This document shows, piece by piece, positions 8,529-17,683 of a stretch of 64,000 nt of DNA. How positions within the stretch are numbered: the stretch's first letter is position 1; each line of letters opens with the position of its first letter. A model generated the notes under the pieces. The model was given only the letters and a program-made list of their open reading frames with translations. It was not told where the DNA came from and did no database searches. The DNA comes from Algoriphagus locisalis (GTDB taxonomy: Bacteria > Bacteroidota > Bacteroidia > Cytophagales > Cyclobacteriaceae), in assembly GCF_900116615.1 (NCBI RefSeq), contig NZ_FPBF01000009.1, positions 158,094 through 222,093 of the forward strand, in the 5' to 3' direction. The position numbers and the translations under genes were made by a program.

Positions 8529-9044
8529 TTAATGGGCGATTTGTCCATGGGTGAAAAACAAGGATGAGATTTCGTTTTTTTGATTTTCTGAATTTTCTAG
8601 TGAAACAGTATTCCAATTAACTTCGAAGAGTTGTGTTTTACTTTTGGTGAAAAAGGGAATTAGGTTGAAACTATTCCTGTTTTTCAATTTAAGTTTATAG
8701 TTTCTTGGGATATAGGCTTCAGTGACTTTGTTGCCTTCTAAGTAATTTTCAAATGCATTTTGGTTTGTCCCACTGAAAATGTCAATCGACATTTGATCTA
8801 TAATGCTTTCGTATTTCGCCAGAAGCATTTTGCAGCTGCATTTGAATTCTTCATTTTCCAAAACTTCAAGTATTTGCCCTTTGGAATAAAAAAGTAATTC
8901 AGTGATGGAAGAGGAAGTCCACTGACCATACACTAGGATTATTCTTAGCTTTTCGGTTGTATTCGAGTTATTTTCTAAGGCCGTCTTTGCAAGATTCAGG
9001 GATTCTACTGTAAAGTCGGTCGGTATTAAGATAGTCTTGGCCAT
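8529..9044 (-). CDS. UspA-like universal stress protein, divergent
   Basis: The 171-residue protein starts MAKTILIPTDFTVESLNLAK, the typical first strand and helix of the universal stress protein fold, and continues with LRIILVYG. The nucleotide-binding GxxG segment of ATP-binding Usps is not evident in the C-terminal half, which is Asn/Lys-rich and diverged. It is the first gene of the operon continuing into the lipocalin-like and DUF1275 genes. Stress-related regulation is a family-level guess only. Confidence 0.65.
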   Translation of the reverse strand: MAKTILIPTDFTVESLNLAKTALENNSNTTEKLRIILVYGQWTSSSITELLFYSKGQILEVLENEEFKCSCKMLLAKYESIIDQMSIDIFSGTNQNAFENYLEGNKVTEAYIPRNYKLKLKNRNSFNLIPFFTKSKTQLFEVNWNTVSLENSENQKNEISSLFFTHGQIAH

Positions 9045-9156
9045 AGCTGCTGTATTTTGAATTCAACAGAGGCCAATTTATCTTCGGAGTATTAGAATGG
9101 ACTAAGGATGAGATTAAGATCTAATTAGAGTTTATAGCCCTGAAATTAGAATTAGA

Positions 9157-10533
9157 TTAGAGAACAAAGTCTCCTTTAGGTAAATGGATCTCCACAGTGG
9201 TGCCTTTGTTCAGCGTAGAACTCACCCTCAATTCCCCATCGTGGATACGGATAATATTTCGTGCCAAAGGCAGGCCGATTCCATGTCCCTCATGATTTTT
9301 GGTGTTTGAAGCTCTGAAATAGGGATCATAGATGTAGTCTATTTCATCAGAAGGAATCCCTATTCCATTGTCCTTGACGATAATAATAATGGAGCCGTCC
9401 ATGACCGCCAAAGCGATGTTTACTGTCTGACCATCAGAGTATTTGCAGGCATTCAGGACTATATTGGATACTGCTAGATGGAGAAGCTGCTCATTTCCCA
9501 AGACTTTTAGCAAGAGAGGGTTTTCGGGCAACAGACTGAAATCCAGTGAGATTTTGTTTTTAGTCTGGATTTTCTCCACAGTTTCTTTGACATCCAGGAT
9601 TAGCTGATCCATCCGTACCTTTCCAAATTTTTGCCTTTTGCCATCGAAGCCCGTTTGGGCCAGCAACAAAAGCGCCTGCGTTTTTTTCTGAAGCTTTTCT
9701 GCTTCGTCTAGGATAGCATTAAGTGATTCTATGTAGTCTTCGGGTTTTCTGAGCTTTGACAGTGAGACGTCTGCTTCTCCGATTATAGAGGTTAGGGGGG
9801 TATTCAGCTCATGAGAAGCATTGCTGATAAAGTTTTTCTGGGTTTCGAAGGATGTCTCCAGCCTGTTCAGCATGTCATTGAAGGTCTGAGCTAGCTCCCG
9901 GACTGAGTCGTTGTTTTCGGGAACTTCCAGTCTCATATGAAGATTTTCAGAGCCAATTTTTTTCGTTTTCTTGATTATGTTTTGAATAGGTTCGATGATT
10001 TTCCTGGAGAACATGATAGAAAATACCACGATAAGCAAGAATGCGATGGCTAGTGATGTGAAAATAAGATTTCTGAGATAGGCGAGGTGATTAGCGATGA
10101 AATAATTCTCAGCAGATAAAATCACCAGGTGATTCTTTTGATCTGGAGTGGTATAGATTGTACCGTAGATAAAAACATTTTGCTGGCTATAAGTGCCGAT
10201 CCCTTCAGTCACAACCTCATTTAGAAATGACTTGTTGTACTTATCAAGTCTTGGGTCGTTTACTACTGTTTCCTCGTTGATGTCTTCGAGAATAAGGTGT
10301 TGCTCATTGGTAAGCGGCTCCAGATAGTCTTGTCGCAATTGCTGTACTACATTACTGTCTTTTTGTTTTTCCAGTTCGATCTTTGCTGTAGCTATAGCTC
10401 TAATTTCCAGTCTTTTATAGAAGTCGGTGAAGGCAAATATGGAAATGGAATAATAGATAAACCCGCTGAAAAGCAGAGTATAACCAATGAAGGCAGTAAG
10501 CAGGATATAAATTATCTTGTTTTGAAGTTTCAT
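9157..10533 (-). CDS. Sensor histidine kinase (HAMP-HisKA-HATPase)
   Basis: A 458-residue inner-membrane kinase. Membrane segments lie at about 7-31 and 152-175, enclosing a roughly 120-residue periplasmic sensor region. A HAMP segment follows, then the phosphoacceptor box NASHELNTPLTSIIG with H241, the N box (NIVLNACKYSDG), the G1 box (DNGIGIP) and the G2 box (GHGIGLPLARN). It should autophosphorylate and pass phosphate to the OmpR-type regulator encoded at 10846-11538, which precedes it on the same strand but is separated by 312 bases of repeat-containing DNA. The stimulus cannot be read from the sensor region. Confidence 0.92.
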   Translation of the reverse strand: MKLQNKIIYILLTAFIGYTLLFSGFIYYSISIFAFTDFYKRLEIRAIATAKIELEKQKDSNVVQQLRQDYLEPLTNEQHLILEDINEETVVNDPRLDKYNKSFLNEVVTEGIGTYSQQNVFIYGTIYTTPDQKNHLVILSAENYFIANHLAYLRNLIFTSLAIAFLLIVVFSIMFSRKIIEPIQNIIKKTKKIGSENLHMRLEVPENNDSVRELAQTFNDMLNRLETSFETQKNFISNASHELNTPLTSIIGEADVSLSKLRKPEDYIESLNAILDEAEKLQKKTQALLLLAQTGFDGKRQKFGKVRMDQLILDVKETVEKIQTKNKISLDFSLLPENPLLLKVLGNEQLLHLAVSNIVLNACKYSDGQTVNIALAVMDGSIIIIVKDNGIGIPSDEIDYIYDPYFRASNTKNHEGHGIGLPLARNIIRIHDGELRVSSTLNKGTTVEIHLPKGDFVL

Positions 10534-10566
10534 TGGTTGGATTTTTTCTGAAAGTTTAAGTGTCTA

Positions 10567-10610
10567 TCCCGCAGATGTTCGCAGAAAAGGTCGCAGATCG
10601 CCGCAGATCT
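10567..10610. repeat. Dispersed repeat family A, partial copy (5' half)
   Basis: The segment consists of iterated gcagat/cgcag units beginning tcccgcagatgttcgcag. It closely matches the left half of the elements at 16212-16332 and 34837-34944 and lacks the right half. It lies in the gap between the response regulator and kinase genes. Confidence 0.7.
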
Positions 10611-10754
10611 TTGTAATGATTACTGTTCTTCTTTCATTTTCGTATGCAAAAATTAATTCATGAATCTGTCTAAGGATGTATTGATGTATTTCTCAATATG
10701 TAAATCTGCTTTTCTTCCAGTGAGGAAGCTAAAGCAAAATAGAACATGTTAAAC

Positions 10755-10838
10755 TTTAGAATTGAGGCCGCTTCGGTCATCTGTCTTCCGACCAGATTAG
10801 CGAAGGATCTAAGGTAACTGGCATCATTGCTGGTAATC
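10755..10838. repeat. Dispersed repeat family B, copy 1
   Basis: This non-coding segment shares attgaggc..cttcggtc, gtcttcc and actggcatcattgc in the same order with 57021-57113, although the flanking genes are unrelated. The copies differ by small indels. It lies just downstream of the response regulator gene, and 10611-10754 between it and the family A copy holds nothing I can name. Confidence 0.7.
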
Positions 10839-10845
10839 ATATTTC

Positions 10846-11538
10846 TCAATATTCTTTCAACACATAGCCCATCCCTATCACCGTTTGAATCAGCTTTTGA
10901 TCACCGTATTTGTCCATTTTTTTCCGTAGGTAATTGACGTAAACATCCACTACATTGGTGCCCATATCAAAATTAACCCCCCAAACTTCATGTAGCATAT
11001 CCACTCGTGAAAGTACCTTCCGGGGATTTTTCATAAACATCAACAAGAGCCTAAACTCAGTGGAGGTCAGTGAGATTTCATGCTCATTGCGATGAACGGT
11101 CTTTTCAGTATCATTCAATACCAAATCTGCAAATCTATAGATATCACTGGAGGCTGTCTCTGGCTCTTCTGATTTTCCTCCTCTGCGCATTAGGGTTTTG
11201 ATCCGAGCCAGTAGTTCTATAAATTTAAAGGGCTTGATCAGGTAGTCATCCGCCCCGGAATCCAGGCCGATGACTACATTTTCAGTGCTTCCCATGGCAG
11301 TGAGAAATAAAATAGGAACATCTGACTTTTGAAGCCGAATCTGCTTACATACTTCTAATCCATTTATGCTCGGGAGCATGATATCCAGAATTATCAAGTC
11401 AAATTGACTGTTCAGTGCAAGCTGAAGACCAAGGGTGCCATCCATCGCAATAGTGACTTCAAAGCCGTTTTCAGTCAGGCCTTTATTGATAAAACTACAT
11501 ACTCGGGTGTCATCTTCTACTAAAAGTATTTTTTTCAA
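10846..11538 (-). CDS. OmpR/PhoB-family response regulator
   Basis: A 230-residue two-domain regulator. The receiver domain has the acidic pocket (VEDD, residues 7-10), phosphoacceptor D52 (LDIMLP), T80 (FLTA) and K102 (IKPF). The winged-helix DNA-binding domain covers about 130-228 with LTSTEFRLLLMFM, VLSRVDMLHEVWG and a YVNYLRKKMD recognition helix. It is the probable partner of the kinase at 9157-10533. The NTF2-like gene ends 26 bases upstream, so all three are likely co-transcribed from the far side of that gene. Confidence 0.93.
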   Translation of the reverse strand: MKKILLVEDDTRVCSFINKGLTENGFEVTIAMDGTLGLQLALNSQFDLIILDIMLPSINGLEVCKQIRLQKSDVPILFLTAMGSTENVVIGLDSGADDYLIKPFKFIELLARIKTLMRRGGKSEEPETASSDIYRFADLVLNDTEKTVHRNEHEISLTSTEFRLLLMFMKNPRKVLSRVDMLHEVWGVNFDMGTNVVDVYVNYLRKKMDKYGDQKLIQTVIGMGYVLKEY

Positions 11539-11564
11539 AAGAAAGTCGGTTAGTAAGTAAAGTC

Positions 11565-11984
11565 TTAGCTCAGTTTATATGCCTGTCTGGCGATCAGTTT
11601 CCACTGGCTCTTCTCCTTTTGCCAGACTAGGATAACTCCGATTTTTATTGAATTTGATTTACCACCGTCAAGCACATCTGCGACTAAATTGTGGCGAACT
11701 ATCGCTACATCTTTTTCTACCTGAATGGTTTGGTCTTCAAAAGAAACCGTTGCGAAATCTGATGCACCACTCACAAGAGCTTCAATAAACTGTGCCTGGT
11801 TTTCCAGTTTTCCGCTGGAATGTCCGTAGCTGAGGTGTATAGAGCTCAGTTCATTGAGGTTGGATACAGTGGGATCAATGAGTGCCAGTCGGAGTTTTTC
11901 TACCTGAGAGGCTACCTCTTTTTCAGCTTGCGCAAAGGCAAAAGTTACACAAAGAAAAAGGGCGAAGGTTAAAATGGTTTTCAT
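11565..11984 (-). CDS. Secreted NTF2-like (SnoaL/DUF4440-type) protein
   Basis: Starting at the ATG at 11984 gives 139 residues with a clean Sec signal (MKTILTFALFLCVTFAFAQ); a longer frame to 12026 would put 14 unlikely residues before it. The mature part resembles the NTF2-like cone fold: an initial helix (VEKLRLALIDP), then strands ending IGVILVWQKEKSQWKLIARQ, a common closing pattern in DUF4440-type proteins. Such proteins are often small-ligand binders of unknown function. It precedes the response regulator by 26 bases and could be an accessory to that signalling system. Confidence 0.72.
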   Translation of the reverse strand: MKTILTFALFLCVTFAFAQAEKEVASQVEKLRLALIDPTVSNLNELSSIHLSYGHSSGKLENQAQFIEALVSGASDFATVSFEDQTIQVEKDVAIVRHNLVADVLDGGKSNSIKIGVILVWQKEKSQWKLIARQAYKLS

Positions 11985-12229
11985 AGGGTTTTGTGTTATT
12001 GAAAATCGGACTATTTGCAACCGCATAACTAAAGGATTGCAGTACAGTGTTAATGTACAAAAAATGGTGGTAGATTGGCTTTCAACACATCAATAAGTTG
12101 GTGGTAACCTACAGAAATGTTAGTATGATAAGGCCAGCGCGTAGAGGTGCGGTAAAGGATTGATTTCCGATGAGTTTGAAATCATCTTTTTCAAAGGTGG
12201 GCTGTTATTCAGTTCGGCTGAATTATTTG

Positions 12230-13099
12230 CTAGGAATAAGGCTCGATATGGATGAGCACATTACCCAATTCTGGGATGACTTTACAGAGTTTATCCTTCA
12301 GTTTATGCGAAATGTCATGGCCTTCTGTCACAGTTAATTCGCCAGAAACTAAGGCGTGTAAATCTACATGGTACTCCATTCCAGCTTTGCGGATAAAACA
12401 TTTTTCTGTGCCTTTTACTCCTGGTACAGTTAAGGAAATTGCACGGATATGCTCTGTCAATTCATCGTAGTTATTCTCATCCATTACCTCTCCAAGCGCT
12501 GGACGGAAGATTTTATAGCAGTTGAAAAGTATAAAACCCACCGCAATGAGTGCTGCATAATCATCCGCTTCTTCGAATCCTTCTCCTCCGAAGATCGCAA
12601 TCGTGATACCGATGAACGCTGCTACAGAAGTGATCGCATCGCTTCTATGATGCCAGGCTTCTGCTTTTAAGGAACTGCTTTTAAGTTTTTTACTCCTGCT
12701 CATGACCACCTGAAATGATACCTCCTTCCAAATGATAATTCCTGCCAATACAATCAGGGTGAAAGGTTTTGGGGATTCATGGGGAATCAAAATATGCTGG
12801 AAAGCCTGATAGGCGATCGTGCAGGCTGAAATAATTAGAAATACGACTACCAGAAAAGTGATCAATGGCTCAGCTTTACCATGACCATAAGGATGGTTTT
12901 CGTCTGCAGGTCTGGAGGAATATTTCAAGCCAAATAGCACAAGCACAGAAGCAAACACGTCAACAACCGACTCTATGCCATCCGCTATTAGCGCGTAGGA
13001 ATTGCCGAAGATCCCTGCCAGAAATTTAATTGCCGCTAATGCAACGTTACCCAGCATGCTGAAAACGACTGTTCTTACTGCAAGATTTGAGTTGCTCAT
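12230..13099 (-). CDS. Cation diffusion facilitator family metal exporter
   Basis: From the ATG at 13099 (MSNSNLAV) the protein has 289 residues; a longer start at 13135 only adds a polar stretch that delays the first membrane segment. Six membrane segments are followed by a cytoplasmic C-terminal domain. Metal-site motifs are ALIADGIESVVD in segment 2 and WHHRSDAITS in segment 5. The C-terminal domain has the histidine-containing strand YHVDLHALV and ends GNVLIHIEP. CDF proteins exchange divalent metals such as Zn or Fe for protons; the specific metal is not determined. It is transcribed away from the GH5 gene. Confidence 0.88.
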   Translation of the reverse strand: MSNSNLAVRTVVFSMLGNVALAAIKFLAGIFGNSYALIADGIESVVDVFASVLVLFGLKYSSRPADENHPYGHGKAEPLITFLVVVFLIISACTIAYQAFQHILIPHESPKPFTLIVLAGIIIWKEVSFQVVMSRSKKLKSSSLKAEAWHHRSDAITSVAAFIGITIAIFGGEGFEEADDYAALIAVGFILFNCYKIFRPALGEVMDENNYDELTEHIRAISLTVPGVKGTEKCFIRKAGMEYHVDLHALVSGELTVTEGHDISHKLKDKLCKVIPELGNVLIHIEPYS

Positions 13100-13282
13100 G
13101 GTATTGACTTGTTCATGACACGTAAAAGTAGGCAATATTCTTTTGCGCTTAGAATTGGTGGAAATAGGGTTTTCTTTAACCTAACCTATTTTTTGATAAC
13201 AAATGACCCCCTTTTACCTAACAAATTATGCCCTTCCATCAAAGTAGGAATCAATACTTTTGAAAATATTAAACTAGACCCT

Positions 13283-14692
13283 ATGAATAACCTTTTTAGA
13301 TTGTCAGCATTCGTGCTACTTATTTCTTTGACTCTTTTCTCCTGTGGAGAAAAAGAAGAACCGTTCACTCTCCTAATTTCTTCCAATGAGCTCGAATTTG
13401 GATCTGCTGCAGAAACCTTGCAAGTTTCCGTGACGAGTAATCAATCTTGGGAGGTACAAAATGAAGCATCTTGGATTAGTGTGAATCCTAGCCAAGGAAC
13501 TGGAAATGCGCAGATCTCCATACTTGCGGTAGATAATACGACGGGGGCAGTAAGAACTACCGTTTTAAATTTAAGATCAGGCACCGTCATTCAGCCGATT
13601 AGAATTAGACAAGAGGCTAGCGAAGAACAATTCCCAGATTACCACATCCCCGCCGACAATACGGATATGAGGGAGATCTCTAGCTTGGACTTGGCGGCAG
13701 AAATGGGGATCGGTTGGAATCTGGGGAATTCTCTGGAAGCAATAGGAGGAGAAACTGCCTGGGGTAACCCAAAAACAACCAAGGCTTTTATTGATGAGGT
13801 CAAAGCTGCTGGGTTTAATTCGGTTCGTATTCCAGTGGCTTGGAGCAAATTCAGTAATCCTGAAACCTATGAAATTGACGCTGCATGGATGGCTAGGGTG
13901 CAAGAGGTGGTCGATTATGTGATCGACAATGAGATGTATGCCTTGATGAATATTCACTGGGATGAAGGCTGGATGCAGCCGACTTTTGCGCAGCAGGATT
14001 ATGTGAATGACAGACTCGAGAAAATGTGGGTTCAGATCGCGTTGAATTTCCGGGATTACGACGATCATTTACTTTTTGCCGGTACCAATGAAGTCATGGT
14101 GGACGGAGATTATGGTACACCGAAACCTGAATATTACCAGGTGCAAAATTCCTTTAACCAGACCTTTGTAGATGCTGTGCGCTCGACAGGAGGTAGAAAT
14201 ACGTACAGAAATCTAGTCGTGCAGACCTTCAATACCAACATAGATCATGGGGTGAATTTCTTCGAAATGCCAACGGACGAAACCGATGATCGTCTGATGG
14301 TAGAAGCGCATTTTTACGATCCTTATGAGTTTGCCTTGCGGGAGGATGAAATCATAACCCAATGGGGAGCCAATGCGACTGATCCTTCCAAAACCGCCAA
14401 TTGGGGAGGGGAATCTCATGTGGATGCCCAGTTCCAAAAAATGAAGACTAAGTTTATTGATAAAGGAATTCCTGTCTTACTAGGAGAATATGGAGCTATC
14501 ATGAAAAAAGCAGAGGAGAACCACAGATATTTAGTTGATTACCTAAGCTATGTGACCAAAAGCATGGTAAGCCATGGCTTGGTGCCATTCTATTGGGACA
14601 ATGGCTATGCGGGGGACTATGGTTTTGCGCTATTTGATCGAAACGATGGAAGCCAATTGCATCCAGATTTGATTGAAGCAATTACCAAGTAG
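13283..14692 (+). CDS. BACON-domain GH5 endoglucanase-like lipoprotein
   Basis: Starting at the ATG at 13283 the 469-residue protein has a lipoprotein signal (LLISLTLFSC) and should be surface or periplasm anchored. Residues about 30-112 form a BACON domain (LEFGS, SNQSWEV, WISVNPSQGTG), a spacer or mucin-type module in Bacteroidota glycosidases. The GH5 barrel begins GWNLGNSLEA and contains RIPVAW, the acid/base E270 (GTNEVM) and nucleophile E402 (LLGEYG). The GWNLGNSLEA start is common in endo-beta-1,4-glucanase and xyloglucanase subfamilies. It stands alone without SusCD partners. An alternative start at 13109 would bury the lipobox and is rejected. Confidence 0.9.
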   Translation: MNNLFRLSAFVLLISLTLFSCGEKEEPFTLLISSNELEFGSAAETLQVSVTSNQSWEVQNEASWISVNPSQGTGNAQISILAVDNTTGAVRTTVLNLRSGTVIQPIRIRQEASEEQFPDYHIPADNTDMREISSLDLAAEMGIGWNLGNSLEAIGGETAWGNPKTTKAFIDEVKAAGFNSVRIPVAWSKFSNPETYEIDAAWMARVQEVVDYVIDNEMYALMNIHWDEGWMQPTFAQQDYVNDRLEKMWVQIALNFRDYDDHLLFAGTNEVMVDGDYGTPKPEYYQVQNSFNQTFVDAVRSTGGRNTYRNLVVQTFNTNIDHGVNFFEMPTDETDDRLMVEAHFYDPYEFALREDEIITQWGANATDPSKTANWGGESHVDAQFQKMKTKFIDKGIPVLLGEYGAIMKKAEENHRYLVDYLSYVTKSMVSHGLVPFYWDNGYAGDYGFALFDRNDGSQLHPDLIEAITK

Positions 14693-14698
14693 AATCAA

Positions 14699-14733
14699 AA
14701 AGCCTGAATTCATCGAGAAATCAGGCTTTTGTT
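14699..14733. terminator. Bidirectional terminator between GH5 and MFS genes
   Basis: A 9-bp stem (aaagcctga at 14699-14707, tcaggcttt at 14721-14729) sits between the convergent GH5 and efflux genes, with an A-rich 5' side and a T-rich 3' side. Confidence 0.85.
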
Positions 14734-14743
14734 TACTTAGAAT

Positions 14744-15979
14744 TTAAGAGGCAAAAACTTCCTTGTTTCGCTCGCGGCTAATGGTTCCGGGAATAGACTG
14801 ATCCATTTTCAATACCACGAAACCACCAAAAGCGCAGATTGCCATTCCGGTTATCATTGGAAACGCTGAACTCGCGTGGAATAAACTCACAATAGCTGTG
14901 ACTATTCCCCCAATTGCCATTCTCATACTGCCTAGCATAGCAGATGCAGATCCAGCATTTTTGGAAAATGGAGCCATAGCAAGTGCTGTAGTATTTGGGC
15001 CATTTAAGCCATGTGCAGTTAGAAACACAAACATGAGTGCAATCAACGTAATGACATTGAACCAATTGAAATAAACCCCTGCTACTAAGATTAATCCAAC
15101 TGTAACTTGATAGTGTAGGGAGAAATTAATGATCTGCTGACTGGTGAATTTGCGTAGCAAAATATGATTCAGCTGTGTGGATCCAATCATTGCAAAAGCT
15201 AGAATTGCGAAAAGCCATCCGAACTGATGTTCGCTAAAACCATATACATTCATGAATACATCTGCTGAACTGGCGATGTATGCAAAAGGCGCAGCTCCAG
15301 CTATTCCACCTGCAAGCATGTAAACCAAGAATTGTCGGTTTTGAAGCACTTTTGTATAAGCTTTCCAAACCTGTTTTGGCTTCAGCGAAACCTCCTTATC
15401 AGGAAGCGCACCCGCTGGAAGTACCACTACCGTTGCGATCCAAATGATAGCAGTAAGTGTGGCTAGGATGATAAATACCCAATGCCAATCATACGACGCA
15501 GTAACAAAGCCACCTAAAGTCGGAGCAATCATAGGGGAAACGGCGATTACCAATACCAATAATGACATGGCTTGTGCAATTTTCTTAACCGGAAAAATAT
15601 CACGCACAATTGCTTGTGCAGATACCATTCCCGCACAGCCTCCAATTGCCTGAAGGAAACGCATGAAGATCAGATTCTCTACAGACTGGGACATCGCACA
15701 GCCAATGGATGCAAGGATGTAAATAGCAAGACCTGCGTACAATGGTTTTTTTCGCCCATATTTATCCAATAAGGGTCCGTAAAACAGCTGGCCAATAGCG
15801 ATCCCGACCAGATATGCGGTGAGGGAAAGCTGAATATTGGAAATAGGTGTATTCAGATCCTTTGCCATCTCAGGAAAACCTGGAAGGTACATGTCGATGG
15901 AGAATGGGCTGATTGTACACAAAGCACCTAGTACCAGGACAATCTTAAAGTATTCTGTTTTGCTGTATTTCTTTTCCAC
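14744..15979 (-). CDS. Bcr/CflA-type MFS drug efflux transporter
   Basis: A 411-residue protein with about twelve membrane segments. The N-terminal FSIDMYLPGFPEMAKDL block is typical of the Bcr/CflA drug-resistance family, and the loop 2-3 motif GPLLDKYGRKKP (68-79) is the general MFS motif A. Members export bicyclomycin, chloramphenicol, sulfonamides or other small molecules by proton antiport; the substrate here is unknown. The C-terminus is charged and cytoplasmic. A 532-base non-coding gap with repeats lies upstream of its start. Confidence 0.9.
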   Translation of the reverse strand: MEKKYSKTEYFKIVLVLGALCTISPFSIDMYLPGFPEMAKDLNTPISNIQLSLTAYLVGIAIGQLFYGPLLDKYGRKKPLYAGLAIYILASIGCAMSQSVENLIFMRFLQAIGGCAGMVSAQAIVRDIFPVKKIAQAMSLLVLVIAVSPMIAPTLGGFVTASYDWHWVFIILATLTAIIWIATVVVLPAGALPDKEVSLKPKQVWKAYTKVLQNRQFLVYMLAGGIAGAAPFAYIASSADVFMNVYGFSEHQFGWLFAILAFAMIGSTQLNHILLRKFTSQQIINFSLHYQVTVGLILVAGVYFNWFNVITLIALMFVFLTAHGLNGPNTTALAMAPFSKNAGSASAMLGSMRMAIGGIVTAIVSLFHASSAFPMITGMAICAFGGFVVLKMDQSIPGTISRERNKEVFAS

Positions 15980-16211
15980 CCTAAAAATAATTTAATCTTA
16001 AACTTCGGATTATCTGAGCTAAACAGGAGTGAGTGTTAATGAGTTCGTAAATATTAGCTTATTTTTTTACGAATTAATTAGCGTTGCTTAGAATGTGTTG
16101 AGGAATTAGTAATCGCTTGTTTTTCTTTTAGAAAAGTAAAAAGACAAAAGAGGATGGTTTTGGAATTGGCGAATAATACCAAAGAATAGATTTTGCGCAT
16201 TTACTTTACAA

Positions 16212-16332
16212 TTCCCGTAGATGTCCGCAGTAAAGGTCGCAGAATGATGCTGATTTTTTGAATTATTCTAGATGAAAACCAAGACAAGATTAGCGGAAAT
16301 CTGCGATAGTTATCAGCGCTTATCCGCGGGAA
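16212..16332. repeat. Dispersed repeat family A, full copy
   Basis: This roughly 121-base element starts ttcccgtagatgtccgcag and ends ttatccgcgggaa, so its ends are imperfect inverted repeats. Inside are cgcagaa-type units on the left and atcagcg-type units on the right. It matches the element at 34837-34944 in layout. It lies in the 15980-16511 gap, which I see as otherwise non-coding. Confidence 0.7.
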
Positions 16333-16450
16333 GATCATTGCTTCAAACTTTTCAGTAAAAATCAACGGGAATCAAAGACTACGTGTTCACTATCAGTAAA
16401 GAAAGGAAATTGAATACATAATGAATCTTGGAAGAAACTTAAATTCAAAT

Positions 16451-16504
16451 CAAGACAAGATCAGCGAAAATCCGCGATAGTTATCAGCGAAGATCTGCGG
16501 GAAA
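16451..16504. repeat. Dispersed repeat family A, partial copy (3' half)
   Basis: The sequence caagacaagatcagcg to gatctgcgggaaa repeats the right half of the element at 16212-16332, including tccgcgatagttatcagcg, with only a few differences. The matching left half is absent. It ends 8 bases before the stop of the helicase gene. Confidence 0.7.
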
Positions 16505-16511
16505 TCATACT

Positions 16512-17645
16512 TTAAAAATCTATCTCATCAATACTCCTCAGCTGCACATGTTTTTTCATCTTCTTTTGGATGATTTTGAAGTGATGCAGCTCTTCTTCAG
16601 CAATCAGAGATATTGCTTCCCCAGTTGCTCCTGCACGTCCGGTTCTGCCGATTCTGTGCACATAATCTTTTGGAGATCTTGGTAATTCGTAATTGATCAC
16701 TAGCGGCAAAAACTTGATATCAATTCCCCTTGCAGCCAAATCTGTCGCCACGAGTACTCTGGTTTTCCCAGTTTTGAAGCGATGCAGCGCTTCAGTTCTG
16801 GCACCTTGGCTTTTGTCCCCGTGAAATGCCAGCGCATCTACACCGTTTTTATTGAGTTTGGTGACGATATTATTCGCCGCACGGATAGAAGAAGCAAAGA
16901 CCAAAATCTGAGACCAGTCACCTGAATTGATCAAATAGCGAAGGAATGGACCTTTTTGCTCCATAGGGACACGGTAGGCATATTGCTCGATAAGGTCTGG
17001 AGAAACGGTGTCCGGTTCCGCCGAAATACTTACTGGCTCGTGAAGTAGTTCTTTGGTCAATTCATCTACCGATTCTTCGCTTGTGGCCGAGAAAAGTATG
17101 TTCTGGCGCTTCTTGGGAAGTCTTTCCAGAATCTGATCTACTTCCTCCTTGAATCCCATGTTCAAGACTTTATCCGCTTCATCCACTACCAGAACTTCCA
17201 CCTGATTGAGGTTGAGGGAGTTTTTTGAAAGTAAATCTAACAAGCGACCAGGAGTTGCGACTAGAATATCAGTCCCATAGATTTTCATCATCTGTGGATT
17301 GATGGAGACTCCACCGAATACAGCCAAGGCCTTAACTTTTCTACTCAGAAATCGGGCAAAATTCTCTGTTACCTCGGCGACTTGACTTGCTAATTCACGG
17401 GTAGGCACCAGTACTAAAATAGGAATCATTCTTCCTTTATTCTCAGCTTTTTGCTGTAGTCTTTGGAGGATTGGGAGGATATAAGAAGCTGTTTTTCCAG
17501 AACCTGTCGGAGCAATTCCAAACACGTCTTTTTGCTGAAGAATAGCAGGAATTGCCTGAACCTGGATTGGATACGGGCTATCATATTTTGCCTTTGCAAT
17601 AGCTTCAAGGATTTGTTTGGAAAGTCCTAATTCTGAAAAGTTCAT
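16512..17645 (-). CDS. DEAD-box ATP-dependent RNA helicase (RhlE-like)
   Basis: A 377-residue helicase consisting only of the two RecA-like domains. Motifs in order are the Q motif (YPIQVQAIP, 25-33), Walker A (APTGSGKT, 45-52), PTREL (81-85), DEAD (155-158), SAT (186-188), RGIDI, and HRIGRTGRAG near the end. It lacks the basic C-terminal tail or RNA-recognition domain of DbpA/CsdA types, so it fits compact RhlE-like helicases that remodel RNA in ribosome assembly or decay. It is transcribed alone. Confidence 0.92.
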   Translation of the reverse strand: MNFSELGLSKQILEAIAKAKYDSPYPIQVQAIPAILQQKDVFGIAPTGSGKTASYILPILQRLQQKAENKGRMIPILVLVPTRELASQVAEVTENFARFLSRKVKALAVFGGVSINPQMMKIYGTDILVATPGRLLDLLSKNSLNLNQVEVLVVDEADKVLNMGFKEEVDQILERLPKKRQNILFSATSEESVDELTKELLHEPVSISAEPDTVSPDLIEQYAYRVPMEQKGPFLRYLINSGDWSQILVFASSIRAANNIVTKLNKNGVDALAFHGDKSQGARTEALHRFKTGKTRVLVATDLAARGIDIKFLPLVINYELPRSPKDYVHRIGRTGRAGATGEAISLIAEEELHHFKIIQKKMKKHVQLRSIDEIDF

Positions 17646-17683
17646 GTTTGCGTATTTTCGGCAAAGTTAAGCTTTGGAAATGA

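Noticed and set aside
8518..8616. Longer N-terminus of the lipocalin-like protein
   Set aside because: It overlaps the upstream Usp-like gene by 88 bases and adds no recognisable sequence before the membrane anchor.
13109..13282. N-terminal extension of the GH5 gene
   Set aside because: It would place 58 unlikely residues before a clear lipoprotein signal and would reach to within 10 bases of the divergent CDF start; the ATG at 13283 fits better.
16212..16504. CRISPR array
   Set aside because: The units are imperfect, of unequal length and inverted at the ends; there are no regular spacers and no cas genes.
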